DNA of 62,663 nucleotides. Origin: Candidatus Omnitrophota bacterium. Its GTDB lineage: Bacteria > Omnitrophota > Gorgyraeia > Pluralincolimonadales > Pluralincolimonadaceae. Where the stretch lies: positions 1 through 62,663 of the forward strand of contig JBAZFB010000008.1 of NCBI GenBank assembly GCA_041653595.1, read 5' to 3'. Within the stretch, counting starts at the first letter, position 1. Each line of letters begins with the position of its first letter. The translations under genes were made by a program, and so were the position numbers. The notes under the pieces were generated by a model that was not told the DNA's origin, did not search any database, and saw only the letters and a list, made by a program, of their open reading frames with translations. Shown here one piece after another: positions 31,990 to 39,029 of this stretch.

Positions 31990-33278
31990 AGCCCTAACCG
32001 TTTGTATATCCTGTCGACGTTCTTGGTGTAATAGCCCAGGTCGAAGCAAGCTTCCACCTCCTCGTGCGTCAGGTACTTCGTGACGTCGATATCGTCCATT
32101 AATATCGCGTTGAACCCGATGTTCTCCTTCCAGACGCGCATCGCGCATTTCTGGACCATGTCATACGCCTCATTCCTCGCGAGCCCCTTGCCTATGAGCG
32201 CCAAAAGCACCCTCTGCGAGAATACGAGGCCCTTCATCCTCTCGAGGTTCTCTATCATCCGTTCGGGATAGACTGCCATGTGCATGGCGACATCGGTCGC
32301 CAGGTTCAGCATATAATCCAGGAGGATGCACGAATCCGGGATTATCACGCGCTCTACCGACGAGTGCGAGATGTCCCTCTCGTGCCACAACGAGATATTC
32401 TCCATCGCCGCCAGCGAATTCCCGCGCAGGACCCTCGCGAGCCCGGCTATGCGTTCGCATATCACAGGGTTCCTCTTGTGAGGCATCGCCGACGAGCCCT
32501 TCTGCCCCTCGGTAAACGGTTCCTCCGCCTCGAGGATCTCGGTCCTCTGGAGCGCCCTTATCTCGGTCGCGAATTTCTCGAGCGTGCCGCCTATTATGGC
32601 TATGGTCGTCAGGAACTGCGCGTGCCTGTCGCGCTGTATCACCTGCGTCGATATCGGCGCGGGCTCAAGCTTCAGCCGTTTGCAGACGTATTCCTCCACC
32701 CACGGGTCGACGTTGGCGAAAGTCCCGACCGCGCCGGATAATTTGCCCACGCTTATCGCCTTGCGCGCGGCTTCCATCCTGGCGATATCACGCTGTATCT
32801 CGGCGTAAATAAGAGCGAATTTAAGGCCGAACGTCATCGGCTCGGCGTGCACGCCGTGTGTCCTGCCGACGCACGGGGTGTTCTTGTATTTTTTGGCTTT
32901 TCTCTCTAACGCTATAAGGAATCTCTTGAGGTCGTCGATAAGGATATCGGCCGCGTCCCTCATCTGGAGCGAGAGCCCGGTATCGAGGACATCGCTTGAG
33001 GTAAGGCCCATGTGGATATATTTGGCGTCAGGCCCGACGTTCTCGGAGATGCTCTTTATGAAAGCGATAACGTCGTGCTTTGTCTCTTTTTCGATCTCTT
33101 TTATGCGGTCTACGTCGAAGCGGGCGCGCCTTTTGATCTCGGATAATGCGGAATTTGGTATAAGTTTCTTCCTCGCGAATGCCTCGCAGGCCATTAGCTC
33201 CACGTCGAGCATCCGCTGGAAACGGTTCCGGTCTTCCCAGATCTTACCCATCCTGGGCAGGGTGTATCTCTCGATCAT
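31986..33278 (-). CDS. purB: Adenylosuccinate lyase
   Basis: This 430-residue fumarase-superfamily enzyme acts twice in purine synthesis (SAICAR to AICAR, adenylosuccinate to AMP). It shows the N-terminal RYTLPRMGKIWEDRNRF, HMGLTSSDVLDTG near residue 88, GRTHGVHAEPMTFG near residue 138 and the signature GSSAMPHKRNP near residue 262. It is the first gene of the 15-gene run, with GGAGG five bases before its ATG and a strong promoter ~100 bp upstream. Confidence 0.97.
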   Translation of the reverse strand: MIERYTLPRMGKIWEDRNRFQRMLDVELMACEAFARKKLIPNSALSEIKRRARFDVDRIKEIEKETKHDVIAFIKSISENVGPDAKYIHMGLTSSDVLDTGLSLQMRDAADILIDDLKRFLIALERKAKKYKNTPCVGRTHGVHAEPMTFGLKFALIYAEIQRDIARMEAARKAISVGKLSGAVGTFANVDPWVEEYVCKRLKLEPAPISTQVIQRDRHAQFLTTIAIIGGTLEKFATEIRALQRTEILEAEEPFTEGQKGSSAMPHKRNPVICERIAGLARVLRGNSLAAMENISLWHERDISHSSVERVIIPDSCILLDYMLNLATDVAMHMAVYPERMIENLERMKGLVFSQRVLLALIGKGLARNEAYDMVQKCAMRVWKENIGFNAILMDDIDVTKYLTHEEVEACFDLGYYTKNVDRIYKRLGL

Positions 33279-33381
33279 CTTGCCTCCAAAGGTGTAAAAC
33301 CCGTAAAGGAGAGTCCTTCGGACATAATTTGTTCTTCTTATTTGAGGATTTCTAGTTTAATGAAGGCTTGTGCTACGATTA

Positions 33382-33410
33382 TTTATACCACAAATGGCTT
33401 GTGGTGTCAA
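33382..33410 (-). promoter_or_regulatory. Promoter with palindromic operator upstream of purB
   Basis: On the minus strand TTGACA (33405-33410) and TATAAA (33382-33387) are separated by exactly 17 bp. That spacer is the palindrome CCACAA-N5-TTGTGG, extending to 7-bp arms ACCACAA/TTGTGGT at 33387-33405. A regulator bound there would cover both promoter boxes. It matches neither the E. coli PurR operator nor the Bacillus PurBox. A related half-site GGCTTGTG recurs at 33365-33372. The leader of about 95 bases also has a small GTCC/GGAC hairpin; no purine riboswitch core was seen. Confidence 0.7.
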
Positions 33411-33452
33411 AATAATTCTCACACAAGGTCTTGGGGAAATTCGCTGATTAAC

Positions 33453-34280
33453 CTATTGTTTTTCTTTTTCTGCAAGAGCCAGGCTTTCCGCATTGCTATA
33501 AACTAACAGGCCTTCTCCTTTTGATAATTCGATCCTGTCCCCTTCCTTGCTGCTGCCCCAATAATATCTTTCATCCGGCATCGATGCCCCGTATTTACCG
33601 TGTTTTTTATTCAGGGATGAGATCATGGCATCTCCGCGGAAAGCATCCGGGCCCTTTATCGATACCTTGAAAAGCTTTTCGCTCTTTGGGGTAAAATAAA
33701 GTTTTACTATGACGTGCTCATTGAGAATAATATCGTCAAATTGAAAAATGTTCCCTTCGGGGTCATTTGCCGCATACATACTCACGTTCTCTTTACCCTG
33801 GGATAGCGCTAATTCATGAGCCTCTGTTTTAGGCATTCCCCACTTAAAATCGCCATATTGCGCAGTGATCCGCTTGGCGCTTCCGGATGACCGGTTGTTG
33901 TCGCTGGGAAGGCGATATCCATCATTCGTTTCATTTGAGATAGCGGCCTGAATGGCTGGCGTTGGATTGTCTAACACCAGGGCAACTGTCCTATTATCGG
34001 ATATCATGGAATAAGATACCCGGAAGGTGGTATTCGTTCCTGCGCCTGCCATGGTAACATTCGCGTTACCCGCGTAATTGTTGCCCCCGGACTTGACGTA
34101 CGAGATATCGGTTACCGTGAATTTCGATTCCGGGATACGGAGCGTACCGGCTACCGACCGGATAATCAAATCTGAAATTATCGGGTTTATCTTTCTGCTG
34201 TTTATATCTTCGCACCGCCCTATACCGCTCAGGCAACACACCATAATTGCCGCGCCTATAAGTACACTCAAACCTTTCAT
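33453..34280 (-). CDS. Exported protein of unknown function
   Basis: This 275-residue protein begins with a signal peptide (LIGAAIMVCCLSGIGRC) ending near residue 23, so it is probably periplasmic. The rest shows no membrane segment and no motif I recognise. Residues ~25-115 look like a beta-rich domain with many N/T residues (GNANVTMAGAGTNTTFRVSYS). Residues ~140-245 (YGDFKWGMPKTEAHELALSQGK, then LYFTPKSEKLFKVSIKG and SSLNKKHGKY) read like a repeat unit of exported proteins in which a G-x-x-W-G-M/S-x-x-E segment opens a small alpha-beta domain. It stands alone between purB and tRNA-fMet. Function unknown. Confidence 0.7.
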   Translation of the reverse strand: MKGLSVLIGAAIMVCCLSGIGRCEDINSRKINPIISDLIIRSVAGTLRIPESKFTVTDISYVKSGGNNYAGNANVTMAGAGTNTTFRVSYSMISDNRTVALVLDNPTPAIQAAISNETNDGYRLPSDNNRSSGSAKRITAQYGDFKWGMPKTEAHELALSQGKENVSMYAANDPEGNIFQFDDIILNEHVIVKLYFTPKSEKLFKVSIKGPDAFRGDAMISSLNKKHGKYGASMPDERYYWGSSKEGDRIELSKGEGLLVYSNAESLALAEKEKQ

Positions 34281-34316
34281 ATCTTCCCCCGGTTATTTTT
34301 TCATTTTACTCCAAAT

Positions 34317-34349
34317 AAAAAGCCCCCGCAACATTTAGTTGCGAGGGCT
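34317..34349 (-). terminator. Terminator after initiator tRNA
   Basis: On the minus strand AGCCCTCGCAAC (34338-34349) and GTTGCGGGGGCT (34321-34332) form a 12-bp stem with one mismatch and a 5-base loop, followed by TTTTTATTT. It lies 6 bp after the tRNA-fMet 3' end. Confidence 0.88.
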
Positions 34350-34354
34350 GATAT

Positions 34355-34431
34355 TGGTAGCGGGGAGAGGATTTGAACCTCTGACCTCAAGGTTATGAGC
34401 CTTGCGAGCTACCAGGCTGCTCCACCCCGCG
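34355..34431 (-). tRNA. Initiator tRNA-fMet(CAT)
   Basis: The 5' end CGCGGGG faces 3' CCCCGCT, then A and encoded CCA (34355-34357), so position 1:72 is an unpaired C-U as expected for an initiator (most bacteria have C-A). The D-arm GGAGCAGCCTGGTAGCTC with A11:U24 and the anticodon loop CTCATAA also fit. The anticodon stem has only two of the three usual G-C pairs (A29-U41, G30-C40, G31-C39). Confidence 0.93.
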
Positions 34432-34442
34432 ATAGTGATTAA

Positions 34443-34471
34443 AGTATAGCAAGCCCCGCATGTAAAAGCAA
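34443..34471 (-). promoter_or_regulatory. Promoter of tRNA-fMet
   Basis: TTGCTT (34466-34471) and TATACT (34443-34448) are 17 bp apart on the minus strand, about 12 bp before the tRNA 5' end. Part of it lies in a GC-rich inverted repeat (AGCCC/GGGCT) that may also end the S1-domain gene transcript. Confidence 0.65.
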
Positions 34472-34490
34472 GGGCTAAATCAGGCGGGAA

Positions 34491-34976
34491 TTACCGGCCT
34501 TGTTTCTCTTCGACGTGTTTTTTGATGTCGGTCTGGAGCTCGCCGCTATCCACAAGGAAATTCTTCAGCTTATCCTCAAAAGGCGAGGCCTTGAAGGACT
34601 TCCCTTCGGGAGAGGAGGACATGTTCTCGCGGAAGCCCGAATCCGGGCGGCTGCCGCGTCTTCCTCCGTTGTCCCTCTGCGGACGCCCGCCGGAGGGGAA
34701 CTGGCCCCTTGGCTGGCGCGACGCCTGTTCCTTGCCGCTCTTTAAGGTGAGGTCTATCTTGCCGTCAGGCGAAACCTTTATTATCTTCGCCTTGACCTTG
34801 TCGCCCACCTTAAGATGGTCCTCGACTTTCTTCACATAGGAGTCGGAGACCTGCGAAATATGGATCAGGCCCTTTTTGTTCCCGAATTTCACGAAGGCGC
34901 CGAACTCGGCTATCTTCATGACCTCGGCATCAACTACATCGTCGATCTTTACTTCCTGGGTGGCGCTACTTTCCAT
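34491..34976 (-). CDS. S1-domain RNA-binding protein (YabR/GSP13-like)
   Basis: This 161-residue protein has one S1 domain (residues ~10-80): VVDAEVMKIAEFGAFVKFGNKKGLIHISQVSD and VGDKVKAKIIKVSPDGKIDLTLK. A low-complexity R/G/S/P-rich linker follows (residues ~85-125), typical of RNA or ribosome-associated proteins, and a short charged helix ends it. The order ftsB/divIC then S1 protein matches divIC-yabR of Firmicutes. It likely binds RNA or ribosomes; the exact role is unknown. It overlaps the ftsB-like gene by 11 bp. Confidence 0.85.
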   Translation of the reverse strand: MESSATQEVKIDDVVDAEVMKIAEFGAFVKFGNKKGLIHISQVSDSYVKKVEDHLKVGDKVKAKIIKVSPDGKIDLTLKSGKEQASRQPRGQFPSGGRPQRDNGGRRGSRPDSGFRENMSSSPEGKSFKASPFEDKLKNFLVDSGELQTDIKKHVEEKQGR

Positions 34977-35244
34977 CCTTCTTCTTTGTCCTTACTATTG
35001 TTTCGCCCTTATTGACGACCTGCAGTTTGTCCCGTGCTACCTTCTCTATGTAAGTGGGGTCGTTCTGAAGCTTATCCTGCTCTTTCCGCAGGTCGACTTC
35101 GCCTACCCTCAGTTTCTCTATGCCGCTGTCCAGCCTCGCCTGGCGGGTCTTAAGCTGTGTGTATCTCGATATGCCGGGCAGGAATATCGCGAACAATACC
35201 GCCGCCGCGATGCCTATCTTCCAGCCTAGCCTCTTTTTCTCCAA
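34966..35244 (-). CDS. ftsB: FtsB/DivIC septum formation initiator family protein
   Basis: This 92-residue protein has a short cytoplasmic N-terminus, one membrane helix (IGIAAAVLFAIFLPGI) and a coiled coil (LKTRQARLDSGIEKLRVGEVDLRKEQDKLQ). The conserved D-P-x-Y-I-E-K-V-A-R-D-K-L end is typical of FtsB/DivIC. It should form the FtsQLB-type division complex at the septum. The start codon is TTG with GGGGGA upstream, inside the eno end (19-bp overlap). The eno-ftsB order is the same as in E. coli. Confidence 0.88.
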   Translation of the reverse strand: MEKKRLGWKIGIAAAVLFAIFLPGISRYTQLKTRQARLDSGIEKLRVGEVDLRKEQDKLQNDPTYIEKVARDKLQVVNKGETIVRTKKKDGK

Positions 35245-36518
35245 GTGCGTCCCCCGTAGACCGCCTTTTTGCCGAGCTCTTCCTCGATGCGGAGGAGCTG
35301 GTTGTATTTGGCGATCCTTTCGCTCCTGCAGAGCGATCCGGTCTTTATCTGGCCGGCGTTCGTGGCAACAGCCAGGTCGGCTATCGTCGTGTCCTCTGTC
35401 TCACCCGAACGGTGCGAGATCACCGCGGTATAGCCGTTCTTTAAAGCAAGGGATATCGTGTCCAGCGTCTCGGTAAGCGAGCCGATCTGGTTGACCTTGA
35501 TAAGTATCGAATTGGCGCAGCCTTCTTCGATGCCTTTCTTGAGGAATTTGACGTTCGTGACGAAGAGGTCATCACCGATGAGCTGGATCTTGCCGCCGAG
35601 CTCCTTCGTCATCTTCTTCCAGCCGGCCCAGTCGTTCTCGGCGAGGCCGTCCTCGATCGAAACGATGGGATATTTTTCTATCCAGCCGGCGTACATATTG
35701 ATCATATCTTCCGCGGTTTTCGCGCCTTCGGCCTTAAATACGTATTTCCCGTTCTTATAGAACGAGGATGACGCCGGGTCGAGGGCTATAGAGATATCTT
35801 TACCGGGTTTGTATCCGGCCGCGGTTATCGCCTGGACTATTAATTCGAGCGCTTCCTCGTTGGACTTGAGGTTCGGCGCAAATCCGCCTTCATCTCCGAC
35901 GGCCGTGCTGTCGCCGCGTTTCTTGAGTATCGATTTTAACGCGTGGAACGTCTCGGCGCCCATGCGCAGGGCTTCGTGGAAATTCGCCGCGCCGATGGGC
36001 GCGATCATGAACTCCTGCAGGTCGAGGCTATTGTCGGCGTGAAGACCGCCGTTGATTATATTCATTAATGGTACAGGCAGTGTCACGGCCTTAGTGCCGC
36101 CTAAATACCTGTATAAAGGAAGGCCTTTTGAGTTCGCCGCTGCCCTGGCGGCAGCCAATGAAACGCCCAGGATCGCGTTCGCGCCTAATTTCGATTTGGT
36201 GGGGGTACCGTCGAGCCCTATCATGAATTTGTCGAGCTCTTTCTGCCTGGACGGGTCCATGCCCTTGACCTTCGGGGCGATGATATCGTCTACGTTGGCA
36301 ACCGCTTTGAGCGTGCCTTTTCCGCCGTAGCGCGCTTTGTCGCCGTCGCGCAGCTCCAGGGCCTCATGTTCGCCCGTGGACGCGCCCGAAGGCACGGCGG
36401 CGCGGCCTAACGTGCCGTCGCTCAATAAGACATCTACTTCGACTGTGGGGTTGCCGCGCGAATCGAGTATCTCGCGGGCTTTTACTTTAGAAATCACCGG
36501 TTTTTTCATTTTTGCCAT
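35226..36518 (-). CDS. eno: Enolase
   Basis: This 430-residue glycolytic enzyme converts 2-phosphoglycerate to PEP. It shows AREILDSRGNPTVEVDV, the G-A-S-T-G loop, the catalytic glutamates in VGDEGGFAPN near residue 205, SIEDGLAENDW near residue 288, GDDLFVTN near residue 315, the catalytic lysine in LIKVNQIGSLTET near residue 340 and SHRSGETEDTTIADLAV near residue 370. It follows pgm in the trxA operon. Confidence 0.98.
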   Translation of the reverse strand: MAKMKKPVISKVKAREILDSRGNPTVEVDVLLSDGTLGRAAVPSGASTGEHEALELRDGDKARYGGKGTLKAVANVDDIIAPKVKGMDPSRQKELDKFMIGLDGTPTKSKLGANAILGVSLAAARAAANSKGLPLYRYLGGTKAVTLPVPLMNIINGGLHADNSLDLQEFMIAPIGAANFHEALRMGAETFHALKSILKKRGDSTAVGDEGGFAPNLKSNEEALELIVQAITAAGYKPGKDISIALDPASSSFYKNGKYVFKAEGAKTAEDMINMYAGWIEKYPIVSIEDGLAENDWAGWKKMTKELGGKIQLIGDDLFVTNVKFLKKGIEEGCANSILIKVNQIGSLTETLDTISLALKNGYTAVISHRSGETEDTTIADLAVATNAGQIKTGSLCRSERIAKYNQLLRIEEELGKKAVYGGRTWRKRG

Positions 36519-36562
36519 GTCCTATAGTTTAAAACATCCGTCGGCGGATGTCAACCCCGCGC

Positions 36563-38020
36563 TCAATCCTCTTCCGGAGGATGGACCTCGTTTACCTGTG
36601 TCTTTATCGCGTGTATCAGGTCTTCGCAATATTTTATTAATTTCTTCTCTTTCGCGGCGGTCATCGCCTCGAAATGGAACCTGATGAGCGGCTCTGTGCC
36701 CGACGGACGGACCAGGACCCAGCTCGAGTCGGCAAGGGTAAATTTGTAACCGTCCATCGTATCCAGTTTCGCGACTTTCATGCCGGCTATCTCTTTCGGC
36801 GGGCGGCTCTTGAGCATATGGAGAAGCCTCGCCTTCTGGTCGTCGGTAAGCCTGACGTTCAATTTCCCCGGATACGACCTGCCGAACTCGCGGTATATCT
36901 CATTTAATATGGCGCTCAGCTTCTTGCCCCTGACCGCCACCATCTCGGCGACCAGCAGGCACGCGAGTATCCCGTCTTTCTCCGGGACGTGGTTGGCTAT
37001 CGACAATCCGCCGGATTCCTCGCCGCCTATTATGCATTCTCCGGTCATCAATACCTCGCCGATATATTTGAAACCGATAGGCGTCTCGACGACCTCGATG
37101 CCGTACCGGGCCGCTATCCTGTCTACGAGCCGCGTCGTCGAATGCGTGCGCGCGACCTTCGGCAGGCGCGGCCGCGTATCTATCAAATGCTTGAATAACA
37201 ACGATATTACTTCGTCCGGCGTATAGAACCTGCCGTTCTCGTCCACTATCCCGAACCTGTCCGCGTCGCCGTCGAGGCCGAGGCCGAGGTCGGCCTTGTG
37301 CCTCTTCACTTCGCGGAGCATCTTCCCTATATTATTTTTTGCCGGCTCCGGCGGGTGTCCGCCGAAGAGCGGGTCGAGATTGTCGTTCAATAATATGACT
37401 TTGCACCCGTTCTCCGTTAATATGCGGTCCAGGTATCCGCGGCCGGTCCCGTGCATCACGTCAACGACCGCTTTAAGGCGGGCTTTCTTTATCGCGGAGA
37501 GGTCGACAAGGTCTTTTATCCGCGCGAAATACGCCCGGCGGGGGTCAAATTCTTCTATGCGGCATTTAAGTTCCGAAGGCAGCGGCTCTTCTACCTCGCC
37601 TTTGATTTTGGCGGCGCGCATCTCTATCTCTTTCGTGACTTCCGGCTCGGCCGGGCCGCCGTGCGAGGGCGAAAATTTTAGGCCGTTATATTCGGGCGGG
37701 TTATGGCTCGCGGTTATGTTTATGGCGCCGTCGGCTTCTTTATGGACCACCTGGAACGAGATCACAGGCGTAGGCGTGTCGCGCTCGGTAAGGAGGACCT
37801 TCACGCCGTTCGCGCAGAGGACTTTGGCCGCGGCTGACGCGAATTCCCTTGAATCGAAGCGGGTATCGTGGCCGATTATTACGACGGGCGGGGCCTTTTT
37901 GGAAGGGTGGTGCGCCTTTACGTAGCCTGCTATCGCCTGCGCTGCTTTTCTTACGTTCGAGAACGTGAATCCGTCGGCCATTACTGCGCGCCAACCGGAT
38001 GTGCCAAACTTTATCGACAT
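36563..38020 (-). CDS. Phosphoglucomutase/phosphomannomutase family enzyme
   Basis: This 485-residue alpha-D-phosphohexomutase has four domains. The N-terminal FGTSGWRAVMAD opens domain 1, and the active serine lies in I-T-A-S-H-N-P-P-E-Y-N-G near residue 103. The metal loop is LGLDGDADRFGIVDENG near residue 237, the sugar loop GGEESGGLS near residue 328, and the phosphate-binding R-P-S-G-T-E-P near residue 445. Sequence looks closer to glucose-specific bacterial phosphoglucomutases than to GlmM, but preference for glucose, mannose or both is not certain. It lies next to purN and eno. Confidence 0.92.
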   Translation of the reverse strand: MSIKFGTSGWRAVMADGFTFSNVRKAAQAIAGYVKAHHPSKKAPPVVIIGHDTRFDSREFASAAAKVLCANGVKVLLTERDTPTPVISFQVVHKEADGAINITASHNPPEYNGLKFSPSHGGPAEPEVTKEIEMRAAKIKGEVEEPLPSELKCRIEEFDPRRAYFARIKDLVDLSAIKKARLKAVVDVMHGTGRGYLDRILTENGCKVILLNDNLDPLFGGHPPEPAKNNIGKMLREVKRHKADLGLGLDGDADRFGIVDENGRFYTPDEVISLLFKHLIDTRPRLPKVARTHSTTRLVDRIAARYGIEVVETPIGFKYIGEVLMTGECIIGGEESGGLSIANHVPEKDGILACLLVAEMVAVRGKKLSAILNEIYREFGRSYPGKLNVRLTDDQKARLLHMLKSRPPKEIAGMKVAKLDTMDGYKFTLADSSWVLVRPSGTEPLIRFHFEAMTAAKEKKLIKYCEDLIHAIKTQVNEVHPPEED

Positions 38021-38620
38021 CTACTTTACTATTACTCTCCTGCCTGCCGCCTTCAGCTTCCCCCTCGCGAACAACTCGATCGCTTCGGGGTAGATCTTGT
38101 GTTCCAGTTTGTGGACACGAGCTAGAAGCGTTTTTTCGCTATCGTTATTTTTTACGGGACATGCCGCCTGCAGGACTATGGGTCCCGCGTCGACTTCCTC
38201 TGTCACGAAATGGACTGTCGCTCCCGTAACTTTGACGCCATATTTTATCGCATCTCTTATCGCTTGTCCACCTTTAAATGCTGGCAGTAGCGCCGGGTGG
38301 ATGTTCAATATCCTGTTCCTGTATCTCTTCACGAAACTATCGCTCAATATCCGCATATACCCGGCGAGCGCGATAAGCTTTATCTTTTTGCTGTTGAGTT
38401 CCCGGACGACCGCGGCCTCGAGCTGCTTTTTTGACGGGAAATCCTTCGGGTCGAATATGGCGACCGGTATGCCGGCGCGCCTGGCGCGCTCGACCGCATA
38501 AGCCCCGGGATTATCGCAGACGACGAGCGCGAGCTTCGCGCTGATGCGCCTCTTCTTCGAGGCGTCGATTATCGCCTGAAGGTTCGTCCCGTGTCCGGAG
38601 CAGAAGACCGCGAAGTTCAT
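38021..38620 (-). CDS. purN: Phosphoribosylglycinamide formyltransferase 1
   Basis: This 199-residue enzyme transfers the formyl group of 10-formyl-THF to GAR. It shows FCSGHGTNLQAIID at the N-terminus, the catalytic-asparagine segment ILNIHPALLPAFKG near residue 103, and the G-x-T-V-H-F-V-T-E-E-V-D-x-G-P-I motif with catalytic histidine and aspartate near residue 132. It is separated from the purB run by about 5 kb and lies in the trxA operon. Confidence 0.95.
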   Translation of the reverse strand: MNFAVFCSGHGTNLQAIIDASKKRRISAKLALVVCDNPGAYAVERARRAGIPVAIFDPKDFPSKKQLEAAVVRELNSKKIKLIALAGYMRILSDSFVKRYRNRILNIHPALLPAFKGGQAIRDAIKYGVKVTGATVHFVTEEVDAGPIVLQAACPVKNNDSEKTLLARVHKLEHKIYPEAIELFARGKLKAAGRRVIVK

Positions 38621-38645
38621 CCCGGTTTCTCCCTGGTCTTTGGGT

Positions 38646-38975
38646 TCATTTAAGCAGCGCGTCCAGTTTTCTAACCAGCTCTTCCTTTGGCGTGACGCCT
38701 ATGACGCGGCTCGCCTCTTTGCCGTCCTTGAATATTATAAGGGTGGGGATATTCATCACGTTAAAACGGGATGCCGTCTCGCCGGCCTCGTCTACCTCGA
38801 CCTTGGCGACCTTTACTTTTCCCGCGTAATCTTTGGCTATCGCCTCGACCGTCGGCGCTACCATCTTGCACGGCATGCACCAGGACGCCCAGAAATCCAC
38901 GAGCGCCACTCCCTTCGCCTGCGTTATCTCCTTGTCAAAATCGTCGTCTTTCAGATGCAAAATGTTGTCGGACAT
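38646..38975 (-). CDS. trxA: Thioredoxin
   Basis: This 109-residue cytoplasmic thioredoxin has the active site W-C-M-P-C-K near residue 32 in VDFWASWCMPCKMVAPTVE, and the cis-proline segment NIPTLIIFKDG near residue 73. The M-P pair in place of the common G-P may shift its redox potential. A thioredoxin reductase gene lies 4 kb upstream. It heads the operon with purN, pgm, eno, ftsB and the S1 gene. Confidence 0.95.
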   Translation of the reverse strand: MSDNILHLKDDDFDKEITQAKGVALVDFWASWCMPCKMVAPTVEAIAKDYAGKVKVAKVEVDEAGETASRFNVMNIPTLIIFKDGKEASRVIGVTPKEELVRKLDALLK

Positions 38976-39000
38976 GGTCTACTCCATTGTTAGGGCCTAG

Positions 39001-39029
39001 ATTATAGCTTATGGCCTAGGCAGTGTCAA
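39001..39029 (-). promoter_or_regulatory. Consensus sigma70-type promoter of trxA operon
   Basis: TTGACA (39024-39029) and TATAAT (39001-39006) are exactly 17 bp apart on the minus strand, matching the consensus fully. It overlaps the last codons of the MSEP-CTERM-like gene, and the ribosome site GGAG follows close to the trxA ATG. Confidence 0.85.

Noticed and set aside
33278..33375. Purine or PRPP riboswitch in the purB leader
   Set aside because: No conserved core of the known purine-responsive RNAs is visible; the leader is short and A-rich with only a 4-bp hairpin.
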